Assembly: GCA_003344405.1 (NCBI GenBank)
Contig: NOWV01000062.1
Location: forward strand, 310,001-374,000
Length of the DNA stretch: 64,000 bases
Origin: Trichoplax sp. H2
Lineage: Eukaryota; Placozoa; Uniplacotomia; Trichoplacea
Direction: 5' to 3'
Below the pieces are notes generated by a model that saw nothing but the letters and a program-made list of their open reading frames with translations, ran no database searches and was not told the origin of the DNA. The position numbers and the translations under genes were made by a program. This document shows, in pieces, positions 1-12,992 of this stretch (positions are counted from its first letter, which is position 1; the number at the start of each line of letters is the position of its first letter).

Positions 1-3000
1 CCAAATATGACTGATCTGCATTCTCCTGTGTTCTACATAGTACCGTTCACACCAGTATATTCGGAATACATATATAAATGTTTGCATACTACAGTATACA
101 GTACTGTATTGTATATTTATTGCTATAGTGTGTGTATTTAAACATCGTTTAATTAAAGCTTGAAAATGTAAATAAACCACCACGATACGATTGGCAGCTA
201 AAATTAGCCAGTTAGCCCTTATAAATATGCATGAGTTGTGACATTTTGTATTTTTATAAATATATTATTACGAATATTTCAGTTTATTTCTGATGTACTG
301 TATATCGCTTATTTCATTAAAATCGATAATTATGGTTAGATAACAACTGATTTCCTTTAAGATTATTTAATGAATTGAATGGCATATAATTATTATAAAA
401 GTATTTTAGATTGTACTGGTATTTGACAAATAAATACATTCAGCGTAGTTTAGCAATTATTTATACAAGTATGGATTACTGTGACCACTCACTTTCTGAA
501 AGTGGTGTTTGTGTAACTATAGCAAAAAGCAACATTAGAAATTTTTTAATTTCTTACATATACGCTCCACATCATGATATTTCACAATGGCATGTTATCC
601 TTTGGTCAATATTAAAACTGGGTCAATGCTTGGTTATTCTACTGCGAAAGTAGCTGGGCTAAATTAAGTTAAGATGATGTACCGCGTACAGGGGTACATT
701 ATCCTTAAACCGATCCAACTACTCCAGTAATGATCTGTTACTAAATTGATTTATACATGTGACAACGTAAGCTATTCTGTTATCTTTATAGCCTTATAAT
801 TCATTTATTTAAATACAGTACATAGGAAGCACGGTATAGAGATATCAATCATCACCACCTTCCGTGATAGTTATCAGATACATGTCATATCAGTCTTGTA
901 AACGTAATCACTATGCAGGTAAGAAGCACGTATGTCCAATATGACATGTATCAGAATATTCTTGGACTATTCACTATAACACAAATTCTATCGCATAAGT
1001 TATTATACAAGTTTTTCTACATAGTTTTATTAGAATATTTTATGTTATGATTCCCTTTAACTTTTGCTGTGCTGCTTTACATACTGCTTTCTAGTTCAAA
1101 TAATGACATTTACGCTTCGTTTCGCTTAACTTTATTCACTGTTAGAGTGCACACTAAATAAAGTTAACCGAAATAAAAAAGTAGCTTTTTCAGCTTAAAA
1201 ACAAACACCGGTTGTTTAAATGTTTTAAACGAAGTTAGATAAAGCATATTAGTATTGTGTAGTCTGTGAGTACGTTCCCGTATTAATGAAAGTACAGTAC
1301 TACCAATCAACACTCCTCCTTATACTTTCAACTTATCATTTACTTACTGGACATTTAATTCTAAAATGATAGCTTAGTCTAAAAGAGTTATGAAATCTTT
1401 AAACTGAGCTGCTGTAGATAAAAGCCATTTCACTGTCGGTAATACGTTAAAAAATATTATAAATTCCCTTCTACGAATATTCAATTTCTACGCGTATAAA
1501 ACTGCTAAAATATGAATCGATCTGAGGTGAACAATATCGAAACTAAATTAGAGTATAATACAGCCGCTACGCTATTTACTTCATAGTAAACCGCAATTAC
1601 AATTCCTTAATTGTTTTTGTTATAGCCGAAACTTTATATTATAGTCTAACATATTGCGTTTATAATTCTCATTCCCCGTACTTTATTGCGTGCACACAGC
1701 AAGGAATACCGTCTCCACTTTATAACGCAGTATTTACAGCTATATCATTCATTTCATGACCTAGTTATTTAAACATTTAAATTTCATAAGTAAGCGTAAA
1801 TTCAATAATTTTTAATGAATCGTATATTCATTTCAACGGTTTGTTTGAAGCAATGATATAACAAACAAATTCTATGACTAAGAGTACTTTTTAAGCAGTC
1901 CTATTTCCCATGCTGATAATTGAGTAGTGGACAGCTTAGTGATTTACAGATTTATTTACATGTATTTATTTACAACAGAGTATGAGAGCTTAAAATTGTG
2001 AATGACATTAGTACATTTAAAATTAGATCGAAAAATTGATAATCTACAATAATAATTACAATGTTCTTAACGAAATATAGATATATGACTTATACTTGCA
2101 AGATCAGTTACTTTGCAGTACTGCATTTTATCCATACTTTACATTTAAAAAATTACATGTTATAATTACAGTATATCAAATATTATAAATTCGCTCAGTA
2201 GTATTTGTACATGAACCAAGGATAATGTTCATGGGTCTACACCCGTTATTAGTTGTTAACTATTAAAATCTATCTTGACGTCTTTATATATAGCATTTTA
2301 AAATAATGATCTAGCTTCATTGATTATAATTATCTAGCCGTACTAATTAAACAGCATAGTAATTTTAATTAAGTGAATCATCCAATTCTCTGCTGATAAA
2401 CACACGGTACCTATAATTAATTAAAAGTGCATCTTTCTATTGCAGTAAAGATACGCTCGTTTGTCAACCATTTTATAATAGCAAATGTGATAAATACGAC
2501 ATATTCCGGTTTCATTACTACAGCCTTGATTGGCTGAAATTGAATAAATTTAACGTTGAGTGAGATTGATATAATAGCCTCGAATTTCATTTTATAGGAT
2601 AATACCATCTGATTGATGTAAAATAGTCGATTTCATCGCATGTTCGTGGATAGTTTTGTAAAGTTTGGCATTCAAACCTTACTTAATTATCTACTTTAGC
2701 TTTCACAATCTTGCAATAAATACAGGTAAATGTAGCAATAAATATTAGGCTATTGATTAAAGTCACCACAAAATACTATCACGCAATGTATATCGTTATT
2801 CAAAAATCTTCGTCGATAATAGTTAGATATGTAATCAGATTTATATCATTGCTGCATTTTATGAATATTATCCTATGTCTGAAGGAAAAGTATACAACTT
2901 CGTTATTAATTACGTATTACCGTCAGCAAAAGTATACTCAACAATTGTAATAAACAATCAGATACAAAACTAGAAATAATGAAAGTTACTTGGTTATCCT

Positions 3001-4754
3001 TTATAAATATTACGTCACAATATTATAATATCGTGCTAAATTAGCCGCAAAAAGGGATATCAATATTCGTATGATTATCTTAACAATGAGGATAGCATTT
3101 TAAGACGGAAATATGATAAAAGTGAAATTTCAATGGTATTTGCAAAAGTGCTACATCACAAAATATTATTATTCCAGTATTCATGTTGTATTATAGAATA
3201 TAAGGAAAGTAATGCATCTGATAAAGTATTATTGGTATTTATGTAATATCAATAAACATATTATTTGATTTTTCGTGATGCAAATTTACATTCTTTATGT
3301 TACAACTTTTAACAATGATAACGTTATTAATCTTGATACATTTTTAATTATCTACAGCTAGTAAATTTTCGTATATTGCACTGTAGTAATTTTAAGCAAT
3401 TACAGTGAGTTATGCATCAGTATAATGTTGCTATCCTACAGTGTATTGCTCTCGCACGTTAAGATCCATCGCACTAGAGCAGCTGAATGAAGACTCATGT
3501 TCAGTAGAATAAATTTTGGATGATTAATGGGATGATAAAAACATTTCAAAAATTAGGTTCATCTATTTACATTGCCCGGTGTTGATCTTAGTTTAGTTAC
3601 TGTATTACCTTTACATTTAATGTAATGTCTTACTGTATCGTACTGGTATCGAACACTTAGGACAATGTAGTTATTTTGTCCAACTTTAACTTATAGTGTG
3701 AGTGTATTGCACTTCTAATAATCGCATATGGAGTGGATTCTCTACTAAGTCAAGTTCTTAAATTTTGAGAGCAAGAAAAATGTTTTTGTGAAATCATTTG
3801 ATAGATCAACACCAACCATCTGAAATTCTTAAATTTATTAGTTGTTATTATAAAATGATTATATTTATTTAAATTATCACTGTTACACATTCAATAGTAT
3901 TTTCATCAAAGCTGTTATTATGACTATTTAATGAAAACGGCTACGGCACAGTTTTGATAAATGATCTGTGGCCTTCAAGTTATTTCAATAACGGTTTTCT
4001 ATATCGCATTCCATACAGTTTTGACTCATCTTTTACAGTCTGATCGTACATGTATCGTATTAAAATTAAAGAATAAGCGCAGTATAATTTTTTTCTTTTG
4101 TAGATGAATATAAAACAGTATAACATCTGTAGATTAATAGCTGTTAATGTCTAAGGAACAAGTCTTAGTTTTGCGCTATCGGCATAAAGTTAGGGAATTG
4201 AGAGTGAGTGCTTGTCATCTAATAATAGAATACGCGAATTCATTAAAATAGTCAAAAATAAACATACTACGTAGATGAGAGAGAACTCGGATTCATATTT
4301 AGCAACGGTTTCTCAACTATCACAAATGTAAAAAGCTGTATACGATAGCTTAAATAAATTCATAGTAGAGATCTTAAATACGAATGTATTGATCTTATTT
4401 TTAGCTCAAATAACATTTACTCCACTCGAAAATTCTATTATTCTTTGCGATTTTTATATATTCCAAGATCCTTTTTTTGTGATTTAATTCTGGCATTTTT
4501 CTTCTTGATTTGATGGGAATGATACGATACGCCCGTAGGGTAATAGTAATGCAGCCAATGATAATTTCTTGTTCATCATTGTGAATTTTGTATGGCAAAA
4601 ATGAGCTTTTAGTAATAATGGTAGGCAAGATAAAACTGGTGCGCTTTTACATAATATATGCATATCGCATATTACAGTAGACTTAATGTCCCCTTCGGGT
4701 AATGAACGGATGTAACATTTTCCAAGACACGTGTAATAAGCTTGGTGGTATTGC
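1..4754. other. Gene-free AT-rich stretch at the left edge
   Basis: I see no reading frame with recognisable protein character and no chain of exons here on either strand. The DNA is strongly AT-rich, with scattered short TACAGTA/TACTGTA words but no dense array. It lies downstream of the TRMT1 stop codon and probably contains the TRMT1 3' untranslated region at its right end. Unrecognised exons of a fast-evolving gene cannot be excluded. Confidence 0.5.
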
Positions 4755-7700
4755 TCATAAATCATTCGACGTCTTATTAGATATGGATTTCTCTTGCTTA
4801 TTGCTTCTGCCATCGTCGCTATTACTATCGGAGTCTTCGTGTTTTCTAAACAAGAATGAATTTAATTAATGAACTTGATACTAATCTACACTAAAGCAAG
4901 ACCATCATTTGTAACTGCATATCTTGTCGACTGGTAAATATTTTTATCTCTACCTCGCTTTGATAGTTTACCGGATGATATAAATTGTATTATATTTGGA
5001 ATGTATGTAGCTTAATCCTATGTCGAGCTAAGAATTTTAGTGTACCCTGTAAGGATGTAATGATATTTACCAAATTGTTACCTTTTCTTGACTTTAGATT
5101 TTGGACCCCAGTTTGGCTCCGGATTGACCTGGTATCGAACTAACCCGAGTTTCCTTGATTCCGGATTTGCTCCAGGCAAGATGTCAAATGAAGCCTCAAT
5201 GCTAAAACATAAATAGATTATAGAACAATTAAAAGTAAGGTATTGCTAGCTACTTGTTTTTAGCACTTCCTTACGAGAAATTGGATACTGAATCTATTAT
5301 AGTCTTTGAGTATAGATACTACCTAGGCTCTTTTTGGAGAATTTTTTCACCAGGACCACGTAATTTCTTTTTACTTACAGGGTTTTTCTTAGCCTATAAT
5401 TAGATGCATAACACATATTCAGATATTACATAAATATATTGGAATCAGCAATTATATTCCTAGTATTACACTTATTTTGTGTCGTAAATGACCAATATCA
5501 AATGATAACAATTTCTATTGAATTTAAAATATTAAACTAAGAATAAAGCAGCAGCGTAGCCCAGGTATTCTGGTAATAAATTGTATATAACAAACCCAAC
5601 ATCTCATTACATCCCAAACAACACTGTTCGAAGCATCAGTTTTAAAAGCACTCTTGTGTGCGTGCGTAGATGACACTTTGTAGCCAAGTTGAAGTAATGC
5701 AGATCTTCAGATAGGTTGATAAGAGGAAATACTGTATATTAGAATTACTTAGTCTGTAGAATCAAAGTGGTTATCGGTAAACTTTAATAACTACCTTATT
5801 TTAAGGAACGGTATGCACACGGAATGAATAGAATTAGCTAAGGAATCTGTCACATAGTAAAGCGGCTGGTCAGGAATTTCCTATAAGTAATGAAAATAAT
5901 GTTATTACACCTTTGCTTGTTATGTAAGTTACCGTATTATAATGGCTAAATATTGCAAAAAAATTGCCAAAAATATAAAGGAATTTTGCATACTTCTGAT
6001 ATGACGGACAGTAGGCCTATTATCCTGTTCGATGTTTTGTAAAGGTTTCGTTCAGAGGCTACCGCCTTCAAGAGTTCAGTCGTGAATTTAAGATCATGGA
6101 TCGGTTCGGACCAGATAGGGCCGCCTAACTGAGGTTAATGTTAATGAAATCGTTTCGTAGTTATTTAAAGATTTTTGCACTCTATATTAGCATAGAATTG
6201 ATTTAAAAATTGACTGCAATTCATTGCGATCTTAGAACTTGTTATAATCCTTTTCAAAATAATTGTACAGCATAAGCAAGATAATTACGGTATTGCGAGC
6301 GTTTTGTGACATGGTATCGTTAATTTCAAGGTGTAAATGACGCAACGCAGTTAATAAATCATTTCAACTCTGATTATCTTCAATGCTACAGCTATTTCAT
6401 ATAGCTTCAGTTCAGAGGTTGGCTATTCAATAATTTGCTGCAAAGTACGGTAGTCATTTATTGCTTGAACACTATTCTTGCATTAGGAAAGCTTAAGATA
6501 TTTATATCATACTGCAGTTCTACAGTTTCAGTAATTAATTAACAGTAGGAGCCCTCAATTTTATCACTAGCTAATTTTGTAGAACTACCTTTAATTTCGA
6601 GTCACACTCTGTACATTTTTGATTTTCCATGTTGAATTTTGCAGGTTGAAAGTTTTGGCTGATGTAACAAATCAATGGCAATCAAGAAAGTTAGCTGAAA
6701 TTGGAGCAATCAGCATCAAATATAGCTCGAGTTATCTGATGATAACATACTTATTGCCTGTATCAGCCTTACTTCCGAGCGGCTGTAAGTAGAAGCTATC
6801 GCACGATGTACATTGGAAAACAAATGATTTCTTACTACAAGTAAAGTTATTGCATTTTAGTTAATACTTTAAAACGGGTACACTGTATCTACTTTGTACT
6901 AGTACATTATGCAGTAACCTTGAATCGTAAAAATTTGTGTAAAACAGTTGGGTAAGAGTCTCGACTAAGTTTCAGCTAACCTGGCAGATCTGTTAACTTC
7001 CGTTTTCCCGTAAAATACTCTAACAAATACACGAATATAATAGTCCACGCTGACAGAAAGTAATGGTACGATATATCTTCCATATCTGTTGGCATTACTT
7101 TCAATCGAGGAAAGAGCAATTCTTAAAGCCTGTAAGGGTTTCAATAAGTGAGTGTATGTACAGTATATATAAGAAGTTAGAACTTTTATTTATGAACGAA
7201 GTTAGATCAATTTACTGTGCTACCATTTCATGGCAGTGCTTGCTTCGCAATGAGACCGATCCATACTTAGCAAAACAGCTTCCGGCATGATTACCACAAA
7301 GCACAGCCATATCAGTACACGTTATACACAGAAGTCCTAGAAAGTAAACATATCCGATAACTGCACGCCCTTTCAACTCTTGCTTTATTTAATCGTCCAT
7401 TTAGCATTACACCAACACATTAGATAGCACTGATAGCTGTTGTACTCCTGATTAAAAAAAGTATTATGTAGTATTTACCTCCGTCGCTAACACTTTGTAC
7501 AGCTGCATCTAAGAAGATAGCGGGCGAGCCATAAGGATCGATGTCGACTACCTGAAATTGATCATCTAACGAGTTACTGTTATCGTACATCATCATCCTA
7601 AAAGACAATTGTAAAAGTGGCAATCAAAAGTGTGTCATTGAATTATGATCGCCTTCTCTAACACTATAAAGAGGCTACCTCTTGACCATAAAATTAGGAT

Positions 7701-8707
7701 TATTTAACATTGCTATTCGATACCTTGCATCGCCGAAATGGGGTTGAACAACATGACCAATTTTATTATATTCAATATTGCGTTCTATGCATTTAAATGA
7801 ACTTGGATTATTATCATTGGCAATAACTGCTTTGATTTTAGGCAATTCCAAGGCATAACGAATACTACGAAGTCCTGTTGCAGATAACCCCTCGAAGATA
7901 GTGAAACCCTTCTGCATGGCGTGCAAATAGGAAGATGAATGAATATTACAATATTTCTGTTTAGTATCAAAATTGGATCGAGTGCATTAGTCTAATGCAC
8001 TTGATCCATCAAAATCTGGATTACAAGACCGATACAATGTATGAAGAAGACTGTAATTTATAAGAATGGAATTGAAGATAGAAACAAAACAATCATCACA
8101 ACTATCCTGAAGATCACTTTTGCTCACCTCGACAGCAGCAGACAGATTCCTCCTTACTTTACACTGCGTTGATACCTCTTTCTGGCAGGTTTTGATAAAT
8201 TGTTTAATAACCGCGATACTAACATGGGATCAATAAAGATGATGTTAACACTTCCTCGTTTCAATGCACCTACGTATTGATAGGACAACAGCAAGATGTC
8301 CATCTTTGCAATTTGTACGTACAGTTAACATAGAGACATTGAATAGCAATAATAAGAGTTGGAAAGATCGAGATTGAAGGGGTGGGTAACTGCATGCAAT
8401 TTATTCACTTCTCATACTACAGTTGGCTATCCTACCTGATGTCACGATTGAATGTTTGTATAGGATTGTAAAAAGCATCCTGATCATCATTCAGAATCTT
8501 AGCTTGGCCTTCTTCGATTTTTGTCATGTCGCTATAACTACTGTTAGAATCCATTTGACATGAATTAAAGCCTGATCGACAAGTTATTGATCGATTGAAT
8601 ATGAACTTGGGTACTACAGATGATTTGCAAAGATACAATGATGAAGACAAACGAACAATGAATGTGCTATAGTTGCTGCTAATGATTCGAATTACTGAGC
8701 AACACAT
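4755..8707 (-). CDS. TRMT1: tRNA (guanine26-N2)-dimethyltransferase, TRMT1/Trm1 family
   Basis: It methylates G26 of tRNAs using S-adenosylmethionine. I spliced 14 exons with consistent phases: 8707-8436, 8218-8128, 7911-7679, 7597-7479, 7336-7224, 7129-6981, 6834-6751, 6658-6589, 6128-5994, 5880-5795, 5704-5596, 5393-5323, 5201-5082 and 4845-4755. They give about 580 aa, a little shorter than human TRMT1. Landmarks in order are the [12 protein letters not shown]-terminal motif, the [14 protein letters not shown] methyltransferase loop, the catalytic-region motif [16 protein letters not shown], then two CxxC pairs (FQCTSC and KCTEC) that would bind zinc, [11 protein letters not shown], and the C-terminal NPEPNWGPK block followed by a Lys/Arg-rich tail that could be a nuclear signal. 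The first ~45 residues are Ser/Arg-rich and hydrophobic, as in a mitochondrial presequence; the human enzyme also serves mitochondria. The start is the first ATG in the exon. It lies head-to-head with synaptogyrin. Confidence 0.95.
7974..8008. repeat. 35-bp near-perfect palindrome in a TRMT1 intron
   Basis: Two 17-bp arms (7974-7990 and 7992-8008) match in reverse complement at 16 of 17 positions, with a single-base spacer. The palindrome sits inside the intron between TRMT1 exons 2 and 3, so the transcript could fold a tight hairpin. It is unrelated to the GTAC-type repeats nearby. Confidence 0.85.
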
Positions 8708-8944
8708 CGCATCGTTTCCCAGCTCATCATGCTTTAACTACTCGTTTATTTGCCCGTTCGGATTAATATTCTACACATGTAATGAATATCATGATGGAGG
8801 CAGGTATCATGCAATGAAGGCAGCAAGCACTTTGTCCGTGCTGTACTGAGCGTGCTCGTGTTTACAGTACATTGTACAGTAGGGTTTTCGCCTTAACAGG
8901 GCTTTCTACAGTACGTACTGTACTGTACTGTACTGCGCTGTACA

Positions 8945-9344
8945 GTACAGTCTAGGACATGGACTACTAAACTACACCTACAATAGTGTACTATAGAGGC
9001 CTGTGAAAATGTTCTGTCTCCCGACGAAATGCACGATACAGTACTGTACTGATCCTTTCAAAGTACTGTGCAGTACTGCATAGTGTACTGTACTAGTGTA
9101 CAGTACAGCAAGAGTACAGTACAGTACATTTTATTGGTATCGCATGGAGAATACTGTATTGTACAGTGTACAGTACAGTGTACCGCGCAGTACCGTAGTT
9201 TAGCACTGTACTGTACAGTGTACAGTACAATAGTATACAGTACTGTACAGTATTGTGTATTTCGTCAGGAGACAGAATATTTTCACAGGTCTCTATAGTA
9301 CACTATTGTAGGTGTAGTTTAGTAGTCCATGTCCTGGACTGTAC
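8945..9344. mobile_element. 400-bp inverted-repeat (MITE-like) element
   Basis: The arms 8945-9034 and 9255-9344 are reverse complements over 90 bp with about five mismatches, all transitions. They flank a roughly 220-bp loop of GTAC repeats. The arms carry unique sequence (for example the block around GGACATGGACTACTAAACTA) that differs from the simple repeat, so this is a genuine foldback structure. It resembles a non-autonomous foldback or MITE element. No transposase or clear target-site duplication was seen, so the mobile-element call is an inference. Confidence 0.55.
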
Positions 9345-9409
9345 ATTGTACTGTACAGTGTACCGCGCAGTACCGTAGCTTAGCACTGTACTGTACAGTG
9401 TACAGTACA

Positions 9410-9471
9410 ACAATAATAAAAATGGACAATAGTGTACTGTACAGTACACTATTGTCCATTTTTATTATTGT
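9410..9471. repeat. 62-bp perfect palindrome
   Basis: Checked base by base: every position from 9410 to 9440 pairs with its partner from 9471 back to 9441, giving 31-bp arms with no spacer. The outer half is AT-rich (AATAATAAAAATGG) and the centre is a GTAC-type core. It lies just outside the MITE-like element, in the spacer between TRMT1 and synaptogyrin. Confidence 0.95.
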
Positions 9472-10067
9472 AGTCCAAGTTGGCCGCGATAATGCCAAAT
9501 AAGGGCAAAAAAGTGAAAAGCTAAAATTGGCAGCAACAAATGGTGGCAACGCGCAAAAATGCCTAAATTTAGGGCATTACCTCACCCTCGTAGCCATGCA
9601 GAATTATTAGTTGTACTTGGTCTAGTTGGGAGGGACTGAACTGATTTTTGCTACTGTGTAGCACTATACTGTACTGTACGTTGCTTGCCAGCGGGATTCT
9701 GCAGCGCATACGAATTCATTAATAGGAAATGAAATTCAATTCAATTTCATTATTAACGAAACATCAGTTGCTTTGCAGCATCTTGTAGTTTGATTCAGTA
9801 CTGGTTCAATGCTGTGCAGTATAGTGTATACTATTCGATGGCAAATAAAAACAAAAAAAAATCAGCCTTCTATAGTAGTGTACACTGTACAGTACAGTAT
9901 ACCGGCATTACCGCCCCAGGGCTGAGACCTCGGTTCAGACAGACAGAAGCTGATACAGGATGACGATTACGTAATTTTCCGTATCGGTCATACTAAGTCA
10001 TACTGTCTGTATGGCTGTATGGGATTATCGACTTGAAACGATGATGTCACCGTTGAATGGAGAAGCA

Positions 10068-10172
10068 TACTAGTACGTACAGTACAGTACAGTACAGCAT
10101 TGTACTGTAGTTTTAGTACGGTACCATACAGGATTCCAGTCCGCTTTGTACTGTACTGTACAGTGTACAGTA
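10068..10172. repeat. Second GTAC-repeat cluster upstream of synaptogyrin
   Basis: Runs of TACAGTACAGTACAGTACAG and TACTGTACTGTACAGTGTAC lie about 165 to 270 bp upstream of the synaptogyrin ATG. A promoter or 5' UTR position is likely given the distance. Confidence 0.8.
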
Positions 10173-10335
10173 CTATATAATAAGGAGTTGGAGTTGCCGA
10201 CTGAGTGCTATGCAAGCGACGTGAAATAGTGAGTGAAGCGTCTGTCCCAAACTCGCCACCATTGAACTGCCAGCCTCCATTTTGAACATTTGATTTTCTT
10301 GCCTAGATTGGCTTCTTCAAATCGTACAACTAGCA

Positions 10336-12992
10336 ATGTTATCATCATTCTTTGCATTATCATCGGGCTCATTTAATATTAGAAATTATGTGCTAAAGCC
10401 GCAGGTCATTCTACGATTTGCATCTTGGGTGAGTATACAGTATCAATAGATATGGACAAATTGAATAGCATAAAAACCAATCTGGCCATGTGATTGATGA
10501 TGATGTGATTTGCAATCATGCATGCTTTCAACTTGTAGAATGCTCTAATTTTATTCTACGCTATCATTAATTGGACTACAATACAAAACGTACAAGCATT
10601 GCCTCCACCTTGGATGATGATATTCACTGTCTGCAGACGCCTTATCCACTTGTATTATCGCCTAAAAGAAATTGTAGTCATTAATTTACTAGCCTAATGA
10701 AGAAGAATCAACTGATAAACTGTAGATATGGACACTGCCTTCATGGATGAATTAACAATCCCAAAAGATTGCAATGATAGATAGGACTACAGTATTGCAC
10801 TAGCAATAGACTGCACAACTAACTTGTAGAGAGATGCAGCTGTAGGAATAGAAGAGTAAGGGAAGATACAATGTTGTTTTTCCTTACTCTTAAGCCATAT
10901 TCTACGCTACTTGCATTATTTACACAATGTCTTGAAGGAAAATCGAAAGGAATCAACCTGGTGCTGTTGATTCATGATGCAAACCTATAGTATACTGTAC
11001 TGTCATCGTCGTTACTTTTAATCGCAATTTTTTCGCAAACAACTTTATCTTCCAAAATTAACATAGCATGATCGACTACACTATTTCGCCGTAATGGATT
11101 GATTGACTATGTTGAACGATTATAAATGTTAACTTAGCATGTTTTCAATCAGCCATCATTTGTAGTTCTGCGACTTACTTCATCATAGTTAATACGTTAG
11201 TCACCAGGGTAGAACAATGTTATTAATGAATTTAATAAAATATTTTAATTTAGGCAAGCCCTGATTGAAATTCACGAACTACCAGCATTAATGATACTCA
11301 TAGTCAATGAAGGCCTCATGTTCAATGCAAAATAAAACTTCCCTTAGCTAATGTACATACGCAACTTAGTACGATCAACCAATTAAATGAATCGCTTACA
11401 AGCAGATAAATTACTGTACGGTATACATTGAATCACAATTCGTTTCTTGCTTTATTATCAAACTTACGCATTGTGGTGTACCTAAAGGACTAGTGCTCGC
11501 TCTCTTGAGCTTTTAGGTAAACTAAAAGTCTACCGAGCTGTGCAAATAATGCTATTACTGTACTAAGGAAATTGATGTTAAAATGTAGATCAAGTTGGGT
11601 AATAAATCAAGAGTGATTTAAAAAGGTATTGAATATCTCCAAATTGTAGGCTACTACAGTCATGCAATTTTTGCTATTTATCTTCAGTATAGACTCAAAA
11701 CGGCGCCATGTTTTTACTATTTGTGATACTTTACTACAGTCAGAAAGTAATAAAAGACTGAAAGCAGAATTGAAAAGTTTTATTAGACATGCAATGCATT
11801 TCAACTTGCCGGCCTCACTGACGATCGATGACAGTCCTCAGGAATACTGTACGAATAGATTCATAAAGTGCACATTGGCGCGATATTTAGTACAGACCTA
11901 AAATATTTATAATTACGTTAGAAGATTTGTCTCTCAATAAAATGAATGGATGAGTTTGAACGTATATGATATTGATTGCTCTGCAACGATCAATAAAGAA
12001 TCGTAGCTGATTTACCTGAATTACTAAACTACTCTAACCTTCGCATAAGTAAAATTCGACGTACTGTAATTGAACGCGTTCTAAAATGATGCTGTACACA
12101 TTGTAGATAACATATGAGCACCGCAAAGTTTGAAATGTAATTAAATATTCATCTACCAATAAGTGCATTATTCTCATCTTATTTGTTATCCTGCTTGTTA
12201 GGTATTCGCTATTATTGTTTTTGGTTGCCTAACGTCAGCCCGTAGCGAATTTAGAGGTTTTTGTCCTTTAAATGGCGATAATAATGCTTGCAACTATGGA
12301 ATTGCTATTGGTGTAATTGCATTTTTGGGCCTGATGGTATTCCTCTTTTTGGACGCATTTGTTGATCGTATTATCGATTTAACAACTAAAAAGCGTATAG
12401 TAATTGCAGATTTAGCTTTTACGAGTCTGTGGACGTTACTCTGGTTCATAGGATTCTGTTATATGACCAACAAATGGTCCATAGCGCCCAAGGCTCCTTT
12501 TAGCGCTGTCCCTGGCGTCGTTACGAATGTTAACTCGGCTCTTGCATTTACCTTTTTTTCAGTACTTACTTGGGTAAGATGGTTGTTTTTTTAATCAATG
12601 TGAAAGTCGTAATTTGATTAAATCTTACAACTTAGCTGTACTATCTACTACGAATAAATTCTTCTTTTTTTATGTACTATTGATTCTATAATATAATGCT
12701 TTAGGAGTATATTCTTATTAGAAATAGATACCTTATCGTTACGCTGTTTTTCTCTTTATAGGGTGCATTAATTTATTTCGGTGTTCAACAATATCGAAAT
12801 GCTGAAAATCCAAATACACAACAGCAACAGGCGCAACCAGGCTATGACTATCCAAATGTAGGTACATCTAGCCAAGTCCCATCGCAGCAGACCCCTTCAC
12901 AAACTTATCAAGAGCCTTTTACTCCACAAGAGCCAGTTACAGAAGAAAAAAAAGCAGATATGCCTCCTCCTTATATTCCGCCAAACTATTAA
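10336..12992 (+). CDS. SYNGR: Synaptogyrin, four-pass MARVEL-domain vesicle protein
   Basis: Three phase-0 exons, 10336-10428, 12202-12573 and 12762-12992, give 231 aa, the usual synaptogyrin length. The N-terminal SGSFNIRNYVLKPQVILRFA block matches the family signature FDP..LVRQP.TILR. It leads into the first membrane helix, the NACNYGIAIGV second-helix region, and the WTLLWFIGFCYMTNKW and FTFFSVLTW helices. The tail is rich in Gln, Pro and Tyr (ending PPPYIPPNY), as in cytosolic tails of the family. Synaptogyrins sit in synaptic-like and other exocytic vesicles and shape membrane traffic. Intron 1 is long (1.77 kb) and shows no other gene. A convergent paralogue follows at 14325-15093. Confidence 0.93.

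Larger units (their letters stand above)
8864..9480. repeat. Dense GTAC/ACTGTACAGT palindromic repeat array
   Basis: This part of the TRMT1/synaptogyrin head-to-head spacer is built largely from overlapping self-complementary words such as ACTGTACAGT, GTACAGTGTAC and AGTACTGTAC. It contains the long inverted repeat 8945-9344, a duplicated 56-bp block (9175-9230 and 9355-9410, 180 bp apart, one difference) and the 62-bp perfect palindrome 9410-9471. Open frames crossing it are artefacts of the repeat, which lacks stop codons in several frames. Further sparse words continue to 9905. Confidence 0.9.

Noticed and set aside
9068-9549. Open frames within the GTAC array on both strands
   Set aside because: They are Tyr/Cys/Val/Gln-rich translations of the simple repeat, with no independent coding signal.
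11662-11901. 79-codon frame inside synaptogyrin intron 1
   Set aside because: Starts in the intron with no conserved domain; an overlapping minus frame of similar size argues for chance.
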